DNA of 64,000 bases from Dehalogenimonas lykanthroporepellens BL-DC-9 (GCA_000143165.1 CP002084.1:1240001-1304000), one strand, 5' to 3'; counted from the first letter of the stretch, positions 42,915 to 53,551 are shown. Program-made: numbers and translations. Notes: generated by a model not told the origin, from the sequence alone.

Positions 42915-44021
42915 ATGTCGGCAAAACGAGATTATTATGAAGTGCTGGGCATAGCCCGAGGCGCTTCTGAAGACGAGATAAAAAAGGCCTTCCGTAAACT
43001 GGCCTTTCAATATCATCCCGACCGCAATAAAGAAGACGACGCCGAAGCCAAATTCAAGGAAATCAACGAGGCGTATTCGGTGCTTTCGGACGCGGACAAA
43101 CGCGCCGCCTATGACCGGTTCGGCCATGCCGGTGCGGCCGGCGGGCCTTTCGGCGGCGGCGGTGCCGGCGGTTTCGAAAATTACGGCTTCGGCGGTCTGG
43201 GCGAGATTTTCGAAACCTTCTTCGGCGGCATGGGCGGCACAGGCCGCCAGGCGCCCCGGCGCGGCACCGACCTGAATTACCGCATCAGCATCACGCTGGA
43301 GGAAGCCTCCACCGGGCTGGAACGCGAAATCAACATTCAGCGGGTGGAAGCCTGCGGCGACTGTAAAGGCACCGGCGCCAAGGACGGCACCTTCCCGGCC
43401 AAGTGCAGTGAATGCGGCGGCCAGGGCAAGGTCTATCAGGTGCAACGAAGTGTGTTCGGCCGCTTCACCAACGTGGTCACCTGCCCGGCCTGTCACGGCG
43501 AGGGTCAGATAATCACCGACCCCTGCCCCAAGTGCAAGGGAGGCGGCCGCGAACGGGTTACCCGCACCATCAAGGTCAGGGTGCCGCCGGGTATCGATAA
43601 CGGCAACCAGATACGCATGTCCGGCGGCGGCAACCTGGGCGAGCGCGGCGGCGGGCCCGGCGACCTTTATATTACCGTCAATGTAGCCACACACAAGGAT
43701 TTCAAACGCGACGGCGATAACATCATCTATGAACTGCCGATCAATTTTGCCCAGGCGGCGCTGGGAATGGAGCCAGAGGTGCCGACGTTGTACGGACCGG
43801 CCAAACTGAAAGTGCCTTCCGGCGTTCAGACGGGCAAAGTCATCCGGCTCAAAGGCAAGGGCATGCCGCTCCTGAACAAGCCGAATTCCTTCGGCGACCA
43901 ATGGGTGGAAGTAAAGGTAGTCACACCGGAGAAGCTCAACCGCAAGCAGAAAAAGCTTTTCCAGGAACTGGCCGAGATGCTGGGAACACCGACCGAGGCG
44001 GGCGCCGAAACGACCGAATAA
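42915..44021 (+). CDS. dnaJ: chaperone DnaJ
   Basis: The 368-residue type I DnaJ has the J domain with '[18 protein letters not shown]', a Gly/Phe-rich region ('[20 protein letters not shown]'), four zinc repeats ('CGDCKGTG', 'CSECGGQG', 'CPACHGEG', 'CPKCKGGG') and the C-terminal substrate-binding domain. It stimulates DnaK ATPase; dnaK and grpE are not in the window. TGAGGAGC precedes ATG 42915. Confidence 0.96.
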   Translation: MSAKRDYYEVLGIARGASEDEIKKAFRKLAFQYHPDRNKEDDAEAKFKEINEAYSVLSDADKRAAYDRFGHAGAAGGPFGGGGAGGFENYGFGGLGEIFETFFGGMGGTGRQAPRRGTDLNYRISITLEEASTGLEREINIQRVEACGDCKGTGAKDGTFPAKCSECGGQGKVYQVQRSVFGRFTNVVTCPACHGEGQIITDPCPKCKGGGRERVTRTIKVRVPPGIDNGNQIRMSGGGNLGERGGGPGDLYITVNVATHKDFKRDGDNIIYELPINFAQAALGMEPEVPTLYGPAKLKVPSGVQTGKVIRLKGKGMPLLNKPNSFGDQWVEVKVVTPEKLNRKQKKLFQELAEMLGTPTEAGAETTE

Positions 44022-44036
44022 ACCGCCGGATATCCT

Positions 44037-44066
44037 TTGCCTGCCTTGGCGGACGCCTGCTATAAT
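44037..44066 (+). promoter_or_regulatory. promoter of tRNA-Ala
   Basis: TTGCCT (44037-44042), 18-bp spacer, TATAAT (44061-44066); the tRNA begins 14 bases after the -10. Confidence 0.65.
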
Positions 44067-44070
44067 CCGG

Positions 44071-45175
44071 TCATCTTACGGGGCTGTAGCTCAGCCGGGA
44101 GAGCGCCTCCTTTGCAAGGAGGATGTCAGGGGTTCGAGTCCCCTCAGCTCCACCATAGTTAACAGTATCTAGAACAGCTTTTTCGCAGTCTGTTCCATCC
44201 GGCATCACAGGCATAGTATACGTCATCACCGCCTCATTGCCGGTCACCCGAACCTCTTTAATGAAACTCTTTAAGAACGACCTGCGTTCAGCCAAAGAGC
44301 CCTCGTCTAATAATCCGGTGAGCTCTTGAACATACCAATTTAAGGTTTCTGAATTTATTAATTCTATACGCTGTTCAGCCAACTGGTTATCAAGCACTGC
44401 TTTGGTTTGTAACAATTTATCTTGACGGTCTCGAAGCTCCCTAATCCTGGGAGATAGATCATCAAGCAGTATCTTTCCCGTTTCGAGAGCCTCATACAGT
44501 TTCCCTAACCGACTCTGTGTATCATTCATTTCTGATTCTATGGTTTCGAGTTGTTGCCTGGCTTCGATATTATTGTTTTCAATGTCCTCATTTGTGAGAC
44601 GTACCAGATTCTCAATATTCTCACATGTCAGTATCTGATGCTGAACTTTCTCCATTATCAGGCTTTCGAACCTGCCGACACTGATATAACTTGATGGACA
44701 TAAACTCACCCCTTTTTTCAACATGGTACTACACACATAATAATCATACTTCCCACCCTTGGCAGTTTGACCCACCAGCGCTTTGCCGCAGTACCCACAT
44801 TTTGCCAGCCCGCTTAGAAGATATCGGCTCACAACCCTCTTTGGATGCATATTCCCCGGTGCGCGTTCCATCATAAGTGTATGAGCCTGTTCAAATGTCT
44901 CTTTATCAATGATTGCCGGCCATGCCCCTTCAACCCGTATGGGAAGCTGGTCCCTGGTAGTGCTGGCCCCCCAAACCAGTGTGCCAAGATAAGCTTCATT
45001 GGCTATTATTTTGAAAACCGTGGTTTTGCTCCAGCCCTTGTTCGTCGGCCCGGCCACGCCCTCCGCATTGAGTTGGGCGGTTACCTCTTTTAATCCCTTG
45101 CCATTCAATACCTCCTGAAATATGCGCTGTACCACCTTCGCTCTTAATGGTTCGGGTTCGAGTTTAGGCCGTTCC
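44071..45175 (-). pseudogene. large serine recombinase, C-terminal part, truncated by the IS3 element
   Basis: About 368 residues remain: the recombinase domain ('LRAKVVQRIFQEVLNGKGLK', 'GWSKTTVFKIIANEAYLGTL'), zinc ribbon ('YLLSGLAKCGYCGKALVG', 'YYVCSTML'), a long coiled coil and the C-terminal tail. The N-terminal catalytic resolvase domain is missing: the IS3 element begins at 45176 and no recombinase sequence lies beyond it. The last ~25 codons ('GGAEGTRTPDILLAKEALSR' and so on) are the antisense reading of the tRNA-Ala gene, with the stop just outside its 5' end. This is expected if the mobile element inserted into the tRNA gene and re-formed it. It is now non-functional. Confidence 0.88.
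44080..44155 (+). tRNA. tRNA-Ala (anticodon UGC), CCA encoded
   Basis: A complete cloverleaf can be drawn: acceptor GGGGCTG/CAGCTCC with the G3-U70 wobble pair that marks alanine tRNAs, D arm GCTCAGCCGGGAGAGC, anticodon arm CCTCC-TTTGCAA-GGAGG with TGC, and T arm GGGGTTCGAGTCCCC, then A and CCA. It overlaps, on the other strand, the 3' end of a serine recombinase gene and is the likely attachment site of the element that carried it. Confidence 0.97.
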
Positions 45176-45209
45176 TGAGGTCGGATGTCAAATTCGGACA
45201 CCAAACCTT

Positions 45210-46070
45210 TCATGCCGCCACCAGTCCTGCGTAGAATTGTTGAGCATAAGCCGCCGGCGACAAGAATCCCAGCCTGGCTTGCCGGCGTTGCCGGTTGTAG
45301 AAGATTTCGATATACTCCGTGATCTCCCGGATGGCTTCTTGTCTGGTTCTATAGCGCCGATGATTCACCAGTTCCTGTTTTAGCGTTCCCCAGAAGCTCT
45401 CCATAGGTGCGTTGTCGTAGCAGTTCCCTTTCCGGCTCATGGAAGCTCTCAAGCCAAATCGTTCCAGTAGTCGCCGGTACTCAAGGGAGCAATACTGGCT
45501 ACCCCGGTCAGAGTGGTGCAACAGCCCCTCGGCCGGATGTTTAGCGGCCACCGCCCGAAGCAAAGACTCATTGACCAGGTTTCTGGTCAAGCGCTTACCC
45601 ATGGCATATCCGACAATTTCGCCATTCCACAGGTCCTTGTGGCCTGCCAGATACAGCCAACCTTCATCGGTGGAAATATAGGTGATATCGGTGAGCCATA
45701 CATCATTCGGCCTGGAGGCCACAAACTTCTGCGCCAACAGGTTTCCGGCTACCGGCAACCTGTGCCTGGAATCCGTGGTAACCTTGAACTTACTCTTCTG
45801 TTTGCAACGTATCCCCAGCTTTTTCCGGATACGCTTGATACGGCAAATACCCACCTTCACGCCGTGCGCTGCCAAATCCCGCTGTAGTCGCTCCGGCCCA
45901 TAGGTCTGGCGCGTCCGCTTATCCGCTGCCTTGATCTCCAACTCAAGCCGCGCTTCCTCCTGACCCCGCTTCGATAAAGGCCTATCCATCCAGGCATAAA
46001 AGCCGCTACCGGAGACACCAAGCATTCGCCGGAGAATAGGGACTGGATATTTGAGCCGCAGTTCTTTCAT
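45210..46070 (-). CDS. IS3-family transposase OrfB, copy 2
   Basis: Same 286-residue protein as in copy 1 except one change in the basic segment before the catalytic core: CKQKSKF here, CKQKRKF in copy 1. The DDE residues are unchanged, so it is probably active. Confidence 0.92.
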   Translation of the reverse strand: MKELRLKYPVPILRRMLGVSGSGFYAWMDRPLSKRGQEEARLELEIKAADKRTRQTYGPERLQRDLAAHGVKVGICRIKRIRKKLGIRCKQKSKFKVTTDSRHRLPVAGNLLAQKFVASRPNDVWLTDITYISTDEGWLYLAGHKDLWNGEIVGYAMGKRLTRNLVNESLLRAVAAKHPAEGLLHHSDRGSQYCSLEYRRLLERFGLRASMSRKGNCYDNAPMESFWGTLKQELVNHRRYRTRQEAIREITEYIEIFYNRQRRQARLGFLSPAAYAQQFYAGLVAA

Positions 46071-46384
46071 CGCCGCGTACCGGGCAGCGACTCCCTGGCA
46101 AAGTACGCGGCTGCTTTTTTTAATATTTCCCGCTCCATTTTGAGTTCGGCATTTTCCTTCTTTACCCGGGCCAGCTCCATCTCTACTTCTGTCAGCGGCC
46201 GGTATGACTTGCCCACTTCTTCAAGCTTGCCGGCTCTGTGTTTCCTGAGCCAGTTGTCCAAGGTGTTTGACGGCAGTGCCAGCCGCCTGGCAGCTTCCGC
46301 CACAGACAATTTATCCTCTGTCACCAGCTTCACCGCTTCCAGCCTGAACTCCCTCGTATACTTCCCGTGTGGAATCCTTTCCAT
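46067..46384 (-). CDS. IS3-family OrfA, copy 2
   Basis: Identical to OrfA of copy 1 in the translated sequence (105 residues, HTH plus leucine zipper), with the same slippery run for OrfAB. Confidence 0.92.
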   Translation of the reverse strand: MERIPHGKYTREFRLEAVKLVTEDKLSVAEAARRLALPSNTLDNWLRKHRAGKLEEVGKSYRPLTEVEMELARVKKENAELKMEREILKKAAAYFARESLPGTRR

Positions 46385-46446
46385 CCTGACACCTCCGTCT
46401 CTCTATTTTACCTGACTTTGGTGTCCGTTTTATCCATCCTATCTCA

Positions 46447-46986
46447 ACCAGCATCCAGCACGGACTGTGTCTTTTCACCCCAGCGCCCAGATCGAAGAAA
46501 CTCGGTCATTCCAACCTCGGAAGGTGAGCATGCTCCAAATAGAGCCGGCAAAACCCGCGTATTCGTAGATGTAAACCTCGGCTTGGTCGGATATCCTGGC
46601 GGATGAAATATGGTTGCCATACCCCCACCTATATTTATTAAAGAATACCACCCGAAGATGAACAGGAGATGAATTTTTGATGACAATTCGATGACAATCA
46701 AAAGAATTTAGTAATCGGTAAATAGTACCGGGTCATCAAGTATGGCTAACAAGATGAATCTGAAAAACCGCCGGGAGGGTTGAAATGATAACCTCGATGG
46801 GTTATGATGGCTAAGTCACCCGAATCCAACAGACACCGCCGCGGCTTGCCGCGAAAACAATTCCACAATGAAATACTTTCTGAACGTTCGCTTCTTCCCC
46901 TGACTCAACCCCGGCTGTCCTTTTCAGGTCACCGCCGGCTCCGGCGTACCTGTTTAATCCGCCAGAAATTACCTTCCGACTAAAGC
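46447..46986. other. 540-bp stretch without a supported gene
   Basis: The left part (46447-46620) has an open frame on the minus strand but no start, ribosome site or family signature, and may be remnant DNA from the lost part of the integrated element. It also has ATGACAA twice at an 11-bp step (46680-46697) and ATAACC-TCGATG-GGTTAT (46788-46805). The ectA promoter should be in the right part, but I cannot place it. Confidence 0.4.
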
Positions 46987-47007
46987 ATGTATCATTCTTT
47001 TACTATT

Positions 47008-47511
47008 ATGAAAATCAATTACCGACAACCCGATATTAAAGACGGCCTGGACATTTACCGGCTGGTACAATCGTGCCCACCGCTGGACCTCAACTCCGCC
47101 TACTGCTATCTGCTGTTGGCGACTCATTTCGCCGATACCTGCGTTATAGCCGAAGACACCACCGCCGGAAAAATAGCCGGATTCGTTTCCGCTTATTTCC
47201 GGCCGGACGCGCCGCGGACGCTGTTCGTCTGGCAGATAGCGGTTCACCCGGATTACCGGGGTCAGGGCATCGCCCGGGGGCTGACCACGGCTCTGGTAGA
47301 AGCGGCTTACCGTCAAACGACACCGCCGGAGTACCTGGAGCTGTCCGTCAACCCGTCCAACCAGGCCTCGCGAGGACTGTTCACCCGGCTGGCTGAACAG
47401 CTGGGGGCAGAGCTGACCGAAAGCGTGCTGTTCAGCGAAGAACTGCTGGGCGGCGGGCACGAAGCCGAAATAATGCTCAGAATAGGGCCGCTCAAAGGCG
47501 ACCCTCAATAG
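47008..47511 (+). CDS. ectA: L-2,4-diaminobutyrate N-acetyltransferase (ectoine synthesis)
   Basis: ATG 47008 (MKINYRQPDIKDG) gives 167 residues; an in-frame ATG at 46987 would add seven. The GNAT fold shows 'VQSCPPLDLNSAYCYLLLAT', which is highly specific for EctA, then 'VWQIAVHPDYRGQGIARGL' (acetyl-CoA loop) and 'LELSVNPSNQASRGLFTRL'. It acetylates diaminobutyrate made by EctB. It is first in ectABC, 15 bases before ectB. No clear ribosome site is visible. Confidence 0.93.
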   Translation: MKINYRQPDIKDGLDIYRLVQSCPPLDLNSAYCYLLLATHFADTCVIAEDTTAGKIAGFVSAYFRPDAPRTLFVWQIAVHPDYRGQGIARGLTTALVEAAYRQTTPPEYLELSVNPSNQASRGLFTRLAEQLGAELTESVLFSEELLGGGHEAEIMLRIGPLKGDPQ

Positions 47512-47526
47512 ATAAAGGAGTAAACA

Positions 47527-48810
47527 ATGAGAATTTTCGAACAACTGGAATCCCAGGTCAGGAGTTACATCCGGTCATTCCCGGCTATATTTGCCACCGC
47601 CGAGGGGGCTAAACTCACCGATGACCACGGCAAGGAATATATAGATTTCTTTGCCGGAGCGGGGACGCTGAACTACGGCCACAACAACCCGATGGTCAGC
47701 GAGGCGCTCATCGAGTACATCAAGGGCAACGGCATTATCCACGGGCTGGACCTGGCCACCACCGCCAAGCGCGAGTTCCTGGAGACTTTCTACTCCACCA
47801 TCATGCAACCGCGCCACATGGAGTACAAGGTGCAGTTCACCGGGCCGACCGGCACCAACGCGGTGGAAACAGCCCTCAAGATTGCCCGGATGGTCAAACG
47901 GCGCAGTAACGTTATTTCCTTCACCAACGGCTTCCACGGGCTGACCATGGGTTCGGTGGCGGTTACCGGCAACGCTTATTACCGCGACGAGTCCTTCATC
48001 AACCGCACCAACGTCTCCTTCATGCCGTTCGACGGTTATCTGGGGCCGGAGGTCAATACCGCCGAGTACCTGCGGAAGTTCCTGGACGACTATTCTTCCG
48101 GTGTGGACCGGCCGGCGGCCATCATCCTGGAAACGGTACAGGCCGAGGGAGGAATCAACGTGGCCCGGGACGAATGGCTCCGAGAGGTGGAGCAGATATG
48201 CCGAACCTACGACATCCTGCTCATCGTGGACGACATCCAGGTAGGCAACGGCCGCACCGGCACCTTCTTCAGCTTCGAGAGTTCCGGCATCAGCCCGGAC
48301 ATCATCACCCTGTCGAAATCCATCGGCGGCGGACTGCCGCTGGCCATGATACTGTTACGGCCCGAACTGGACCAGTGGCGTCCGGGCGAACATACCGGCA
48401 CCTTCCGCGGCAATAACCTGGCTTTTGTAGCCGCTACCAAACTGTTCAGCTACTGGCAGGGCACAGACATGGAAGAAGCGGTGGCCTACCGGGAAAAGAT
48501 TGTCCGGGAAAGGCTGGGTGAAATTGCCGCCAAGTACCCGCAGACCGAAGCAACGGTGCGGGGCAAAGGCATGATAAACGGCTTGAAAATACCGGCGCAG
48601 AACTTCTGCTCCGAGGTTTCCAGAGAGGCCTTCGACCGGGGACTGATCATCGAGCTGGCCGGGGCTAATGATGACGTGCTGAAACTGCTGCCGCCGCTCA
48701 TCATCGAGGAAGAGGTACTGCGGGCCGGGCTGGACATCATCGACGAGGCCATCGGCGCGGTGCTGGAAAAGAAAGACCATCTGATAACGGGGAACGGCAG
48801 TGATTATTAG
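47527..48810 (+). CDS. ectB: diaminobutyrate-2-oxoglutarate aminotransferase (ectoine synthesis)
   Basis: The 427-residue class III aminotransferase has '[15 protein letters not shown]', '[19 protein letters not shown]', '[19 protein letters not shown]', the PLP Asp in '[18 protein letters not shown]', and the PLP Lys in '[16 protein letters not shown]'. These are close to EctB, which makes 2,4-diaminobutyrate from aspartate semialdehyde and glutamate. AAAGGAG precedes ATG 47527. Its end overlaps ectC by 11 bases. Confidence 0.95.
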   Translation: MRIFEQLESQVRSYIRSFPAIFATAEGAKLTDDHGKEYIDFFAGAGTLNYGHNNPMVSEALIEYIKGNGIIHGLDLATTAKREFLETFYSTIMQPRHMEYKVQFTGPTGTNAVETALKIARMVKRRSNVISFTNGFHGLTMGSVAVTGNAYYRDESFINRTNVSFMPFDGYLGPEVNTAEYLRKFLDDYSSGVDRPAAIILETVQAEGGINVARDEWLREVEQICRTYDILLIVDDIQVGNGRTGTFFSFESSGISPDIITLSKSIGGGLPLAMILLRPELDQWRPGEHTGTFRGNNLAFVAATKLFSYWQGTDMEEAVAYREKIVRERLGEIAAKYPQTEATVRGKGMINGLKIPAQNFCSEVSREAFDRGLIIELAGANDDVLKLLPPLIIEEEVLRAGLDIIDEAIGAVLEKKDHLITGNGSDY

Positions 48811-49192
48811 AACGATAAACGAGTGTACCGGAAATGAACGGGAAGTGAAGGCGCCCAACGGCAACTGGGTCAGCCGGCGGCTGTTGCTGCGGGACGACGG
48901 GATGGGGTTCTCATTTCATGAAACCATCATCCACGCCGGTACCGAAACGCCTATCTGGTATAAAAACCACCTGGAGGCGGTGTACTGCGTGGCCGGCAAC
49001 GGCAGTATCGAAGACCTGGCCACCGGCGAAGTTCATCATATCGCGCCGGGGACATTGTATGCCCTGAATGAGCATGACCGGCATATCCTGCGCGGCGGCA
49101 CCGAGGACATGAAGATGATCTGTGCCTTCACGCCGCCATTACGGGGCGATGAGGTGCACAACGAGGAAGGCGCCTACGAACTGCATCCGTAG
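48800..49192 (+). CDS. ectC: ectoine synthase
   Basis: The 130-residue cupin starts at GTG 48800 inside ectB. '[20 protein letters not shown]', '[20 protein letters not shown]', '[20 protein letters not shown]' and '[20 protein letters not shown]' are typical of EctC, including the metal-binding Glu/Tyr/His set. It closes the ring of N-acetyl-diaminobutyrate to ectoine. No ectD (hydroxylase) or ask_ect gene follows. Confidence 0.95.
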   Translation: MIIRTINECTGNEREVKAPNGNWVSRRLLLRDDGMGFSFHETIIHAGTETPIWYKNHLEAVYCVAGNGSIEDLATGEVHHIAPGTLYALNEHDRHILRGGTEDMKMICAFTPPLRGDEVHNEEGAYELHP

Positions 49193-49203
49193 AAACCGGG
49201 ATT

Positions 49204-49599
49204 TCAGGACGCGGGGTAGAGCGACCGGTACACCCGGTCGACGATAGTCTTCAACTCGTCCGGCAGGAAGGGCTTGGGCAAAAAGGGGAGGTCCGTAGCC
49301 CGGACAAACGCCTCGGTGCTGTCGTTCATCAGGTCGCCCGAAATCAGAATCACCCGCTCAAGAAGCTCCGGGTGTTCCCGTCGCAGGTTTTCCAGTACAT
49401 CCGGACCGGAAACCCGCGGCATGCGGATGTCCAGGATGATGAGGCAGTAGTCAGTTTCGTTCAACAACTCCCAGGCATCATGCCCGTTGGGGGCACAGTC
49501 TACCGTGAAACCCCGCTCGGACAGCACCCGGTGACAGATTTCACAGATGGAAGATTCGTCATCGGCAATGAGTACTCGTTTATTCGGCGACATTACCAA
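49204..49599 (-). CDS. single-domain response regulator (receiver)
   Basis: The 131-residue protein is a CheY-like receiver only: acidic pocket 'VLIADDESSICEI', phosphorylated Asp in 'LIILDIRMPRVSG', Thr/Ser position in 'VILISGD', and Lys in 'FLPKPFLPDELKTIV'. There is no output domain. The start may be ATG 49599 or 49593. No partner kinase is adjacent; it is convergent with ectC. Confidence 0.9.
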   Translation of the reverse strand: MVMSPNKRVLIADDESSICEICHRVLSERGFTVDCAPNGHDAWELLNETDYCLIILDIRMPRVSGPDVLENLRREHPELLERVILISGDLMNDSTEAFVRATDLPFLPKPFLPDELKTIVDRVYRSLYPAS

Positions 49600-49775
49600 A
49601 AATAGCCTGGCCTTTTGAATGAATAACCAGTCTATTCTACTCTGCTGGTGACAAAAGTCAACTTCAGTTGATTATACCTTTATTTAAGAAGGGCCTGAAG
49701 CCGGAAGACTTATGACAGCTGGCCACATCAGGTAATTATCTGTTATTAAGGCGGAAGGACATTTATTACCGGGGG

Positions 49776-50351
49776 CTAGAGACGCAGACGGCCGCGGGAC
49801 AGGAGCAGGGCGCCGGCAATACCAGTCAGCAAACCGCCCAGGTGAGCCTCCCAGGCGATGCCCGGCAGGAGGGAAATAAGCAGGCCGCCGCCGATAACGG
49901 CAATCCACAAAGGCATGGGGATGGGAATGGGGAAGATGATGACCCGGGTCATGGGCCGCAGAATGGCCAGCGCGCCGCCCAGGGCGAAGATAGCCCCCGA
50001 AGCGCCGACGGCCGAATAAAAAGGCTGTAACATAATAAAAAATAAACTGCCGACGATACCGCCGATGAAGTAGATGGCCAGCATGGCCCGTTCCCCGATG
50101 GTCTGGATTAAATAGCTGCCGAAGAAATAAAGCGCCAGCATATTGAACAAAATATGAGTATAACTACTAGTAGAGTGAACAAACATACTGGTTATCACGG
50201 TCCACGGCCTGCTGGTGAAGGCTGACTGACTAACGGCTAACTGCTCTACAATACCAGGAGACACCAATGTAATCAGGAAGATGACAACATTTACGCCGAT
50301 AAGAATAAACAGTGGATTCTGCCAGACCGGGCGATTATATTGTTGATACAT
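49776..50351 (-). CDS. rhomboid-family intramembrane serine protease
   Basis: The 191-residue protein has six predicted helices. Catalytic Ser lies in 'AVGASGAIFALGGALAIL' (GxSG) and His in 'WEAHLGGLLTGIAGALLL'. The oxyanion Asn/His region is 'SSYTHILFNMLALYFFGSYL' in helix 2. Rhomboids cut transmembrane helices of other proteins. It is a single gene; the substrate is unknown. Confidence 0.92.
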   Translation of the reverse strand: MYQQYNRPVWQNPLFILIGVNVVIFLITLVSPGIVEQLAVSQSAFTSRPWTVITSMFVHSTSSYTHILFNMLALYFFGSYLIQTIGERAMLAIYFIGGIVGSLFFIMLQPFYSAVGASGAIFALGGALAILRPMTRVIIFPIPIPMPLWIAVIGGGLLISLLPGIAWEAHLGGLLTGIAGALLLSRGRLRL

Positions 50352-50977
50352 AACCTGCTAATGATAAGGGGTTAAGGCGCTTTGAGGCAAATCCGGCAGG
50401 GGCCGATGCCGGCCGCTGTTGTCTGCCTGACAGTGGCCCTGGTTCTTTACTGAACGACGATACAACTATAGCCGCGGGCATGAAATATATCGCCCCGCCG
50501 GCCTTCGGCGCGGGGCTGTTCCTGCGGTGGGCGCTGAAGCGCTGGATGGCCAATATCCGGCGGGCCCTGGCCGACCAGCCCGGCCTGAATCTCGGTACCC
50601 ATAATCTGACGCTTTCGCCGAAAGTTTTGACCGATGAAGCCGGAGAATAACGCCGGCCGATAAGCTGGCGGGACATAAATTACATCGGCATGGATAACGA
50701 TTATCTGTCTGTCGCCAGGCGAAGCGGCGACCGCGAATGCCAGGAGTACTTCAATTCAATAAATTCCCGGAATCCCCGACGATAGCACTCCAGAATGAGT
50801 TAACAGCAGTAAAAGAGACGGTTTTCGAATTAACTTGTTCAGTCTGTGTTTGGGCTATCCTAAGAACCTTCTGCCAGATTCCTTCACCACGATCTAAAAA
50901 TACGGTAAAATATTTTTGGGACACTTCTATCCCGACCTGTTGCCCTGATTGAATCAATAAATTATGAGGGGTATGCG
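50352..50977. other. 626-bp stretch without a confident gene, ending in the clpB leader
   Basis: A 56-codon plus-strand frame at 50480-50650 (MKYIAPPAFGAG…) and a minus-strand frame at 50751-50957 with '[19 protein letters not shown]', loosely like the start of an IS110-type transposase, lack ribosome sites or full-length context and may be decayed. The clpB ribosome site GAGGGGT is at 50966-50972. Confidence 0.35.
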
Positions 50978-53551
50978 ATGAATATTGAAAAGTTCACCGA
51001 AAAAGCCCAGCAGGCAATTTTCGCCGCCCAACGGCTGGCGGAAGACAGCAGGCACGCCCAGATAGAAAGCGAACATCTGCTTTTAAGCCTGGTCGCCCAG
51101 GAAGGCGGCGTGGTGCCTCAGTTGCTCGGCAAGATGGGCAATCAGCCGTCCGCGATTGCCGACAAGTTACAGGGTGAATTGGAAAAACTGCCCAAAGCCT
51201 ACGGCGTAACCCAGGTTTTTATGTCACCGAATATGAAGCAGATACTGGAAGCGGCTGAAAAGGAAACAGCCAATTTCAAGGATGAGTATACCAGTACCGA
51301 ACATATATTCATCGCCATTCTGGATAAAGACAACCGGGCCGGGGGGCGGATTCTCCGGGAGGCCGGAATTACCAAGGACCGGCTGTATCAGGCGCTGACC
51401 CAGATCAGGGGCAGTCAGCGAGTCACCGATCCTAATCCGGAGGGTAAATATCAGGCACTGGAAAAATACGGCCACGACCTGACAGAGGCCGCCCGCCGCG
51501 GCAAGCTTGACCCGGTCATCGGTCGCGACGAAGAAATCCGGCGGGTGATACAGGTGCTGTCACGACGCACCAAGAACAACCCGGTACTCATCGGCGAGCC
51601 GGGCGTGGGTAAAACGGCCATCGTTGAAGGCCTAGCCCAGCGTATAGTCAAGGGCGATGTGCCGGAAGGGCTGAAAAACAAACGGCTGGTGTCCCTGGAT
51701 ATGGGCTCACTGGTGGCCGGCGCCAAGTACCGAGGGGAATTCGAGGAACGTCTTAAGGCGGTGCTGAAGGAAATCCAGGAAGCCCAAGGCGAATACATTC
51801 TGTTCATTGACGAGTTACATACCGTAATCGGCGCCGGTGCCGCCGAAGGCGCCATGGACGCTTCCAACATGCTGAAACCGATGCTGGCCAGGGGAGAACT
51901 TCATCTCATTGGGGCCACCACACTGGACGAGTACCGCAAATATGTGGAGAAGGACGCGGCACTGGAACGCCGTTTCCAGCCAGTGTCGGTCAGCGAACCG
52001 AGCGTTGAAGATGCCATTTCCATTCTACGGGGACTCAAGGAACGTTATGAGGTGCATCACGGCGTGCGCATCAAGGATACGGCGCTGGTAGCGGCGGCAG
52101 TATTGTCCGACCGTTATATCTCCGACCGGTTCCTGCCGGACAAGGCTATTGACCTGGTGGACGAAGCCGCCGCCAAACTGCGAACCGAAATAGACAGCGT
52201 ACCGACCGAACTGGATGAAGTTGAGCGACGCATCATACAACTGGAAATTGAGCGGGAAGCGCTCAAAAAGGAAAAGGACACCGCCTCACAGGAGCGGCTG
52301 GGTAATCTGGAAAAGGAACTGGCCGACCTCAAGGAAAAAGGCGCCGGGCTCAAGACCCAGTGGCAAAATGAAAAAGAGGATATTCTGAAACTCCAACAGA
52401 TCAAGGAACAACGGGAACAAACCCTTCATGAAATAGAGAAAGCGGAACGCATCGGCGATCTGGAGCGCGCCGCCCGTTTGAAATACACCACCCTGGCTGA
52501 ACTGGAAAAACAGCTCAAGGAACAGGAAATCGCCCTGGTCAACGGCAAAGAAGGGCAATTGCTCAAGGAAGAGGTGGACGATGAGGATATAGCCGAAGTG
52601 GTTGCCCGCTGGACCGGCATTCCGGTCAGCCGGCTGATGGAAGGGGAGATTCAGAAACTACTCCAGATGGAGAACCGTCTCCGGCTAAGGTTAGTCGGTC
52701 AGGATGAGGCTATCAAGGCAGTAGCCAATTCCATACGGCGGGCGAGAGCCGGATTGCAGGATCCCAACCGGCCGGTGGGCAGTTTCATTTTCCTGGGACC
52801 AACAGGTGTGGGGAAAACCGAACTGGCTAAGGCCCTGGCAGAGTTTATGTTCGACGATGAAAAGGCGATGGTGCGGCTGGACATGTCGGAATATATGGAA
52901 AAACACACTGTATCACGTCTGGTCGGGGCGCCGCCCGGATATGTGGGTTATGAAGAAGGAGGCCATCTGACCGAGGCGGTACGGCGGCGGCCGTATTCGG
53001 TGGTGCTGTTGGACGAAATCGAAAAGGCCCACCCCGATGTATTCAATACGTTGCTTCAAATTCTCGACGACGGACGATTGACCGACGGCCAGGGCCGAAC
53101 CGTCGATTTCAAGAACACGGTGATCATCATGACCAGTAACATCGGCAGTCAATGGATTGCCGAACTGGGCACCGGACACGAAGAAGAAATGAAAGATAAA
53201 GTCCTGGAAGCGCTGAAAACCAGTTTCAGACCGGAATTTCTGAACCGGGTGGACGAAATAGTCATTTTCCACCAGTTGAGCTGGGAAAATATCAAACGTA
53301 TCGTCGATATTCAGTTCACCGGTCTGAAGAAAAGACTGGCCGGAAGGCATCTGGAGGTGGAACTGACCGATGAAGCCAGAGAAAAACTGGCTGAAATCGG
53401 CTTCGACCCGGCTTACGGCGCCAGGCCGTTGAAAAGAGCCATCCAGCGTCAGGTACTGGACCCGCTGGCGGTGGCGGTGCTGGAAGGTCGGTTCAAGGAC
53501 GGGGAAGTGATAAAGGTGACTGTCCGGGACGGGGACATCACCTTCGAATAA
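50978..53551 (+). CDS. clpB: disaggregase ClpB
   Basis: The 857-residue Hsp100 has the N-terminal Clp_N repeats, AAA-1 with Walker A '[18 protein letters not shown]' and Walker B '[13 protein letters not shown]', the coiled-coil middle domain (about residues 400-530), AAA-2 with Walker A '[14 protein letters not shown]', and '[20 protein letters not shown]'. The IGF/L loop for ClpP docking is absent, as expected for ClpB, so it works with DnaK/DnaJ to rescue aggregates. No CIRCE element is seen upstream. Confidence 0.96.
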   Translation: MNIEKFTEKAQQAIFAAQRLAEDSRHAQIESEHLLLSLVAQEGGVVPQLLGKMGNQPSAIADKLQGELEKLPKAYGVTQVFMSPNMKQILEAAEKETANFKDEYTSTEHIFIAILDKDNRAGGRILREAGITKDRLYQALTQIRGSQRVTDPNPEGKYQALEKYGHDLTEAARRGKLDPVIGRDEEIRRVIQVLSRRTKNNPVLIGEPGVGKTAIVEGLAQRIVKGDVPEGLKNKRLVSLDMGSLVAGAKYRGEFEERLKAVLKEIQEAQGEYILFIDELHTVIGAGAAEGAMDASNMLKPMLARGELHLIGATTLDEYRKYVEKDAALERRFQPVSVSEPSVEDAISILRGLKERYEVHHGVRIKDTALVAAAVLSDRYISDRFLPDKAIDLVDEAAAKLRTEIDSVPTELDEVERRIIQLEIEREALKKEKDTASQERLGNLEKELADLKEKGAGLKTQWQNEKEDILKLQQIKEQREQTLHEIEKAERIGDLERAARLKYTTLAELEKQLKEQEIALVNGKEGQLLKEEVDDEDIAEVVARWTGIPVSRLMEGEIQKLLQMENRLRLRLVGQDEAIKAVANSIRRARAGLQDPNRPVGSFIFLGPTGVGKTELAKALAEFMFDDEKAMVRLDMSEYMEKHTVSRLVGAPPGYVGYEEGGHLTEAVRRRPYSVVLLDEIEKAHPDVFNTLLQILDDGRLTDGQGRTVDFKNTVIIMTSNIGSQWIAELGTGHEEEMKDKVLEALKTSFRPEFLNRVDEIVIFHQLSWENIKRIVDIQFTGLKKRLAGRHLEVELTDEAREKLAEIGFDPAYGARPLKRAIQRQVLDPLAVAVLEGRFKDGEVIKVTVRDGDITFE

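Larger units (their letters stand above)
45176..46446 (-). mobile_element. IS3-family insertion sequence, copy 2, 1271 bp, no target duplication
   Basis: It matches copy 1 (5702-6972) along its length with one difference seen by eye (45794 T for G at 6320). The flanks are …GTTCC on the left and ACCAG… on the right, so no 3-bp duplication is present. The missing recombinase N-terminus on its right side fits an adjacent deletion or recombination with another copy. Confidence 0.92.

Noticed and set aside
46680-46697. Two ATGACAA units at an 11-bp step, like an enterobacterial Pho box
   Set aside because: The complementary strand fits TTGTCAT-N4-TTGTCAT, but this organism's phosphate promoters use CCTTAAC units, and no phosphate gene or -10 box follows.
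50751-50957. Minus-strand frame resembling the start of an IS110 transposase
   Set aside because: Only about 20 residues look similar, there is no catalytic region, and it overlaps the clpB leader.
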